Positions 14,671 through 14,675 of a stretch of 14,675 nt of DNA are shown piece after piece. Position numbers and translations under genes: made by a program. The notes under the pieces are model-generated. The model was not told the origin of the DNA, ran no database searches, and saw only the letters and a list, made by a program, of their open reading frames with translations. This DNA is from JBBDWJ01 sp040902925. GTDB taxonomy: Bacteria; Acidobacteriota; Terriglobia; Bryobacterales; UBA6623. Positions within the stretch are counted from its first letter, which is position 1. Each line of letters starts with the position of its first letter. The stretch lies in contig JBBDWJ010000286.1 of NCBI GenBank assembly GCA_040902925.1, forward strand, positions 1 to 14,675, written 5' to 3'.

Positions 14671-14675
14671 CACGA

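Overview
The window looks like chromosomal DNA of a GC-rich Gram-negative bacterium, most likely an acidobacterium of the Solibacter/Bryobacter kind. That placement is inferred from protein families: a GWxTD-domain protein beside an outer-membrane barrel carrying a carboxypeptidase-regulatory domain, an ECF sigma/anti-sigma/DUF3106 trio, and a polytopic PDZ histidine kinase with an NtrC-type regulator. No rRNA or tRNA is present to confirm it. No phage, IS element, CRISPR array or plasmid function was seen.

Left part (1-3264). A strong intrinsic terminator at 115-148 closes a + strand gene lying mostly off the left edge. A minus-strand operon follows, transcribed leftward: ECF sigma factor (2113-1469), one-TM anti-sigma-like protein (1454-948) and an exported DUF3106 helical protein (948-283). 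A consensus-like promoter sits at 2323-2351, leaving a leader of about 200 nt. Positions 2352-2658 have no convincing gene. The RNA 2',3'-cyclic phosphodiesterase ThpR is at 2659-3264.

Middle part (3335-7427). Three minus-strand envelope genes run leftward from a good promoter at 7398-7427: a GWxTD-domain (lipo)protein, a plug-less TonB-receptor-like barrel and a small secreted carboxypeptidase-regulatory-like protein. A strong hairpin lies between the first two. ThpR may be the last gene of this unit. Together they look like an uncharacterised cell-envelope module.

Right part (7428-14675). A repeat-bearing, gene-free stretch leads to a good sigma54-type promoter match (7906-7921). It precedes an overlapping pair on the + strand: a 980-residue membrane histidine kinase (TM-PDZ-polytopic-GAF-PAS-HisKA-HATPase) and a 487-residue NtrC-family, sigma54-dependent-type response regulator. 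The arrangement suggests a two-component system that may control its own transcription through sigma54. Convergent to it is a secreted DUF2059 protein, then an ATP-dependent DNA ligase of the mycobacterial LigB/archaeal type. The right edge carries a dense cluster of short perfect hairpins resembling REP-like repeats.
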